The notes below the pieces were generated by a model. That model had not been told where the DNA came from and searched no databases. It saw only the letters and a list, made by a program, of their open reading frames with translations. From contig BFEA01000701.1 of assembly GCA_003427395.1 (NCBI GenBank), forward strand, positions 643,540 to 664,902: DNA of 21,363 nt. The letters run 5' to 3'. Position numbers and translations under genes: made by a program. Source of the DNA: Chara braunii (taxonomy: Eukaryota > Streptophyta > Charophyceae > Charales > Characeae). Shown here in pieces: positions 18,021-21,363 of this stretch (its first letter is position 1; each line of letters begins with the position of its first letter).

Positions 18021-19150
18021 CATGCCTGAATGTAGTCACCAAGTTGAACATAAACAAGATGGTTTGACACCCACTTCCTTACTGCCTCACTGACTACACT
18101 TAGGATTATGTGCCTCTTCTTGCAAGCAACTACAGTTGGTATAATAAGTTGTTCTATCCATTCTGTTCGCCCCCCTTTTTGTGGATCTGCCAGACCTCTG
18201 ACCAAACAGGCCTTCACCCGTAACTTTGCTCGCAAGTACAACACTTAGACTAACAAAAAGTCTAAATGAGTCAATTCAAACGCATGAGTCACGTACTCAA
18301 TCCACCTCTATCATTCATCTATTCCCCTATCTCACTTGTCTTACACTTTAAGTTCCTAGTTTGATACATGTTTAAATTAGCACATTACCACCTTCTTCAA
18401 CTTCTATCTCCTAGCTAAATCACCGGACTCCACTTATTGACAATAAGTACCATATGCAATTTTCATCTATCCTCACCTCCTAAAGTCACTCCCTTAGAGA
18501 TACTGGCATCTTCCTCACTACACCTACCTATCCTTAACACCTTCACATGTCAATCCTTGACTCTCTTAAATGCTCGTTCAATGCTTCATATAATTTTCTT
18601 GTACAACAAGTAGGAGATCAACCCGCAAATCCCTAGTTGACATAAGAAGAACATCACAAGGGAGAGACACAATCTCCGGTCGGATGATGCGGATTGAGAG
18701 ACGACAGGAGGGTCAGGAATGTGAGGTGTTGGCTCAGACCCTGGTTGGCCGGATCGAGGAAGGACGGTTAATCGTCGTTCTTAAGCAGAGGAAGAAGGCG
18801 GTGAATAAGGTCCGAAGCAAGGATGGTTAGGTGGTTCCATACGTGGAGGAGACGCGTTGTAACGTCCTTCATACTTATACGAATAATAAGCCATCTCTTC
18901 TAGGGGTCGGGGTACACTCGCGCCAGTTGTCCTGATCCCTGCTCGCCTTATCCCCTTCATCCTTCTTTTCTAACTCTTCGTCTTCCTTCCTCCAATCTTC
19001 CCATTCCTTGATCAGATCTATAAGCCTCTCGACGACCTTCCCTTGTCTGCCGCCCTCTTCCCATTCCTGTACCAGTCCCACGGTCTTTGGTGTCATATTA
19101 CTGTGAGGACAATAGTTAGACAATAGAGCCTTTAAAGTTATCTGACCCAT
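18020..19150 (-). pseudogene. Minus-strand broken frame with charged N-terminus, unknown
   Basis: From an ATG at 19148-19150 a frame of 91 codons begins MGQITLKALLSN and continues through VERLIDLIKEWEDWRKEDEE, an acidic, probably helical stretch, to a TAA at 18875-18877. An overlapping frame shifted by one base is open from about 18975 through KYEGRYNASPPRMEPP, has a TAA at 18781-18783, and ends after a hydrophobic, membrane-like segment (LSLVMFFLCQLGICGLISYL) at a TGA at 18586-18588. The first phase is open again at 18020-18244 (TEWIEQLIIPTVVACKKR). This could be a decayed gene with a frameshift, an intron-containing gene, or chance. I do not recognise the family and give no joined sequence. 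Confidence 0.25.
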
Positions 19151-20050
19151 TACTGTCGGTCTTTAAGAGATTCTAGATAACCTCTAATTACTATTAATAA
19201 AATACTTTTTCTTTCACTTTCTAGGGCGACCCTTGTCACAAGTTGTTGATGACTGTCGCCTTAATTATATCATCTATTCGCTCCTAGTATCTATTCCGTT
19301 CTATAAATCCTCAAGTGGCTTATACGCTATGACCACCCTTGCATACTCCCCACTCAGAATCCTTCGTCAATTCCCCTGGTAAGTAGATTAGAGTTGTCGT
19401 TTTGCCTAGATCATCGACTTACCATACCCGAGTTCGTTCACTGAGGACCTCCGCTAGGAAGCGAGATCCCCGGCAACGGCGTCACCTGTCGCGCGCGGCG
19501 GTCCCACACCCAGACGCAATGTAGTTTTTGTGTCGGACCTCACGATCGTGTCACGCAGGAGTTTTTTTTTTTGTCACCTTAACGAAACACCACTCCGACC
19601 GTGCGCGCGTGCTATACCTCTCGCGACTCCCTACGACAGGTTAGAGATCCCGCGAGGTACAACATACCTCCACCTGCGGGAGCTGTCACCATCCCTTAGG
19701 TGGGCGTATCCCTGGTGAGCTACTGACCCACGTGCGAAGGCTTTTACATGCAATCGCAGAGGTAGGCCAGCCGATGGCGTTTTCTCGATCGTCGTAGCAT
19801 ACGCATACGCACGGTAGAACGCCTTAAGACTGACCCGTATATCATGCCCCGAGGTGCTAACTCCCTCGGACCGACTATCTAATCAGGTCGACTTTCTCTG
19901 ACAGTCTTGCACGCTTAGCTAACTTATGACGATGACTCTATGTTTAAAAGCCAGAGTCAAGCCCTTTTGTAATCTCTCATTCTCTCAAGATCTCAAACAG
20001 ACTTCTAGACAATAACTTCCTAAGCTCAGACAAACTTACGATCTCAGTCA
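19150..20050. other. Intergenic; possibly LTR- or promoter-like at the right end
   Basis: There is a T run at 19562-19572. At 19938-20050, tttaaaag is followed by cttttgtaatctctcattctctcaag and CA-rich sequence ending tcagtcacaca. That order resembles the core promoter and leader of some retrotransposon LTRs. I found no matching second copy in the window, so it remains a guess. Confidence 0.2.
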
Positions 20051-20053
20051 CAC

Positions 20054-20196
20054 ATATATATATATATGATGAGTCGGTGAAACTCCGACGAAACAGTTTG
20101 TCACAGCCCCTCGTTTTTTGTCCTCTTCTCTCTCTCTGCCTACGGTTTACCGGACAGTTCTGTTTGTATATATATATATCGTCAAATATATATATA
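20054..20196. repeat. Three short (TA)n tracts
   Basis: TA dinucleotides at 20054-20066, 20167-20179 and 20186-20196. The first abuts the hammerhead-like core. They could pair with each other in RNA or in extruded DNA. Confidence 0.9.
20063..20106 (+). ncRNA. Degenerate hammerhead-ribozyme-like motif
   Basis: tgatga (20067-20072) is followed by a stem-II-like hairpin gtcgg/ccgac (20073-20077 with 20085-20089, loop tgaaact). Then come gaa (20090-20092) and a tiny stem III aca/tgt (20093-20095 with 20099-20101, loop gtt), and C at 20102 as the predicted cleavage residue. The order and connectivity fit a type I hammerhead with a very short stem III, as known from some animal and Penelope-type retroelements. 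Against activity: the core C before TGATGA is A (20066), and stem I pairs poorly because its 5' strand is a (TA)n run. It is probably a relic. Confidence 0.45.
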
Positions 20197-20490
20197 AGTC
20201 AGGGGACCTGAATGACCGGTTGACCTCACTTTCACAATTGCGGTGTCTTGTTGTCCGAATATCCCAGATGATCCCAAATTCAGAAGACAGTTCAATGCCC
20301 AACACCTGTGCAGATGCAAGGAAAACACATACACGCATACAGATGCAGACACAGAATGCGCTACAAGCGTCAACCTTTAACCCATTCATAGCAGGACCCT
20401 CACACCCCAAAACCTTGAAAACAACATTCCTTCCTAGTCCTGACTCTTTTTACCCCGCCCTTCACATTTTCAAAGATCTCCGAGTGTGAT

Positions 20491-21160
20491 TTGGACAATT
20501 TAGACATAGATACAGGGGGAAGATATATCCGTTTACTTCTTAGGTCTTGTCTTAGGTGTGGGTATCAAGCCATGTGGAAGTTGAGTCGGAGTTCTACCAA
20601 CCTGTTATTCAATGATAACAGAATTGCAGTTTCTTACAAATTTTCTTCCGTAGTCCTCGCCAAGAGTGATGAACCTGTAGACACAGCACAGTCCGAGAGA
20701 ATCTTAACGTCTTCTCTCCGTCGTTGGGATCTGGAAGATCCCATCTAAACTTGTGACCAAAGTCGGTGCTTATCATTGACCTACTGTCTAACTTCTACGC
20801 TGATCTAACCGCCAGTCCGCTGCCCAGTCGGTCCAGACGACGAACAGAGTTCATTCCCAGCCTCTTCGTCCCAGCGACTCTACTTAGTTCTCCTTTTTCA
20901 AAGGTTACTTACAAGCCCCATGTTTCTGGTAACCCTAAGCAATATCATCTATTTAATTCAAAAAGGTATCACATGATAAAATCAATTCAGAATATCAAGG
21001 GGTGATAAGTCTCTCGGAATCAAGATCTCACTTATCCTTCCTCACCGAAATCAGCGAGTTAGCAATGGGTCGAATCAGTTAGATGGAAGCAGACATCAGG
21101 CAGTGGATTGATCAGGATATACTCAAACTTCGATAGTATCTGGCGTGGAAAATAGATGGT
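20491..21160 (+). pseudogene. Plus-strand protein-like frames broken by stops, unknown
   Basis: A frame at 20491-20748 (including FNDNRIAVSYKFSSVVLAKS) is open to a TAA. In another phase, from about 20960, HLSFLTEISELAMGRIS is followed by TAG, then MEADIRQWIDQDILKLR and another TAG, just before the 62-bp array. I recognise no family. A decayed gene or element is possible, but chance frames of this size are common. Confidence 0.2.
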
Positions 21161-21363
21161 GGTAAGGCAGGCTCGCACGGAGCCTCTCTCCTCATACCTA
21201 GTATACATATAAATATGGCGATGAGGCAGACTTCTTAGAGTCTCGCTTCTCTCGATCGTCTAGTATACATATAGATATGGCGATGAGGCAGGCTTCTTAG
21301 AGCCTCGTTTCTCTTGATCGCCTAGTATATATGTAGATATGGCGATGAGGCAGGTTTCTTAGA
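21134..21363. repeat. 62-bp tandem array running off the window end
   Basis: Copies start at 21198, 21260 and 21322 (ctagtata...gatatggcgatgaggcag), exactly 62 bp apart. A degenerate copy precedes them at about 21134-21197 and the last is cut at the window end. Each copy carries a five-base stem around a six- or seven-base loop: agact-tcttag-agtct at 21228-21243, aggct-tcttag-agcct at 21290-21305, and aggct/agcct at 21169-21185. The total array length is unknown. Confidence 0.93.

Noticed and set aside
19450-19485. ccccggcaacggcgtca as part of a plant-type LTR retrotransposon
   Set aside because: The string resembles one seen near some plant retroelements, but no LTR pair, primer-binding site or pol-like sequence supports it here.
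21280-21315. gatgag plus hairpin plus cgtttc in the 62-bp array as a hammerhead
   Set aside because: The stem resembles stem II, but the required GAAA is absent (gttt or gctt instead) and the first core bases differ.
1-21363. CRISPR array, bacterial operons, rRNA genes
   Set aside because: No regularly spaced identical repeats with unique spacers, no gene packing or ribosome-binding sites, and no rRNA-like sequence were seen on either strand.

Overview
This window looks like a gene-poor, repeat-rich stretch of a eukaryotic nuclear genome. The signs are long di-, tri- and tetranucleotide microsatellites, diverged minisatellites, tRNA-like pol III promoter motifs, GT..AG intron-like boundaries and an AATAAA signal, with no operon-like packing and no ribosome-binding sites. 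I could not place the organism; a protist, alga, fungus or invertebrate would all fit. At roughly balanced base composition, stop-free frames of 60-100 codons arise many times by chance in 21 kb, so most short frames here are treated as noise.

Layout. 1-100: an (AG)n tract and an inverted relic of a repeat that recurs near 12.4 kb. 100-480: GC-rich tandem repeats. 800-3040: a higher-order repeat domain of TG-rich minisatellite, pyrimidine-rich CTGT stretches and a conserved module of about 280 bp present twice 1,073 bp apart, followed by a 0.2-kb tandem duplication and a (TAA)n tract. 3361-3699: a possible small gene with a 36-nt intron. 4130-5050: three diverged copies of a 0.3-kb unit. 5323-5847: a 174-codon orphan reading frame. 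6-10 kb: almost featureless, with weak tRNA-like relics near 8.7 kb and an ATCAG-rich array at 9.9-10.2 kb. 10240-10872: the best protein-coding candidate, an orphan of 210 residues with AATAAA 316 bases downstream.

11.3-13.5 kb: possible short exons separated by microsatellites and a composite satellite. 13.7-15.0 kb: a cluster of perfect inverted repeats with two oppositely facing tRNA-like units. 15.6-19.15 kb: minus-strand frames that read like protein but are broken by many stops, probably a decayed element or gene if coding at all. 20.05-20.11 kb: a degenerate hammerhead-ribozyme-like motif. 21.13-21.36 kb: a 62-bp tandem array running off the window end, with a small stem that shows a paired base change between copies.

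The genes do not form a recognisable pathway. The two best proteins are unidentified. The most distinctive content is structural: the hammerhead-like relic, the 62-bp array with a covarying stem, the composite satellite and its inverted relic, and the inverted-repeat cluster.
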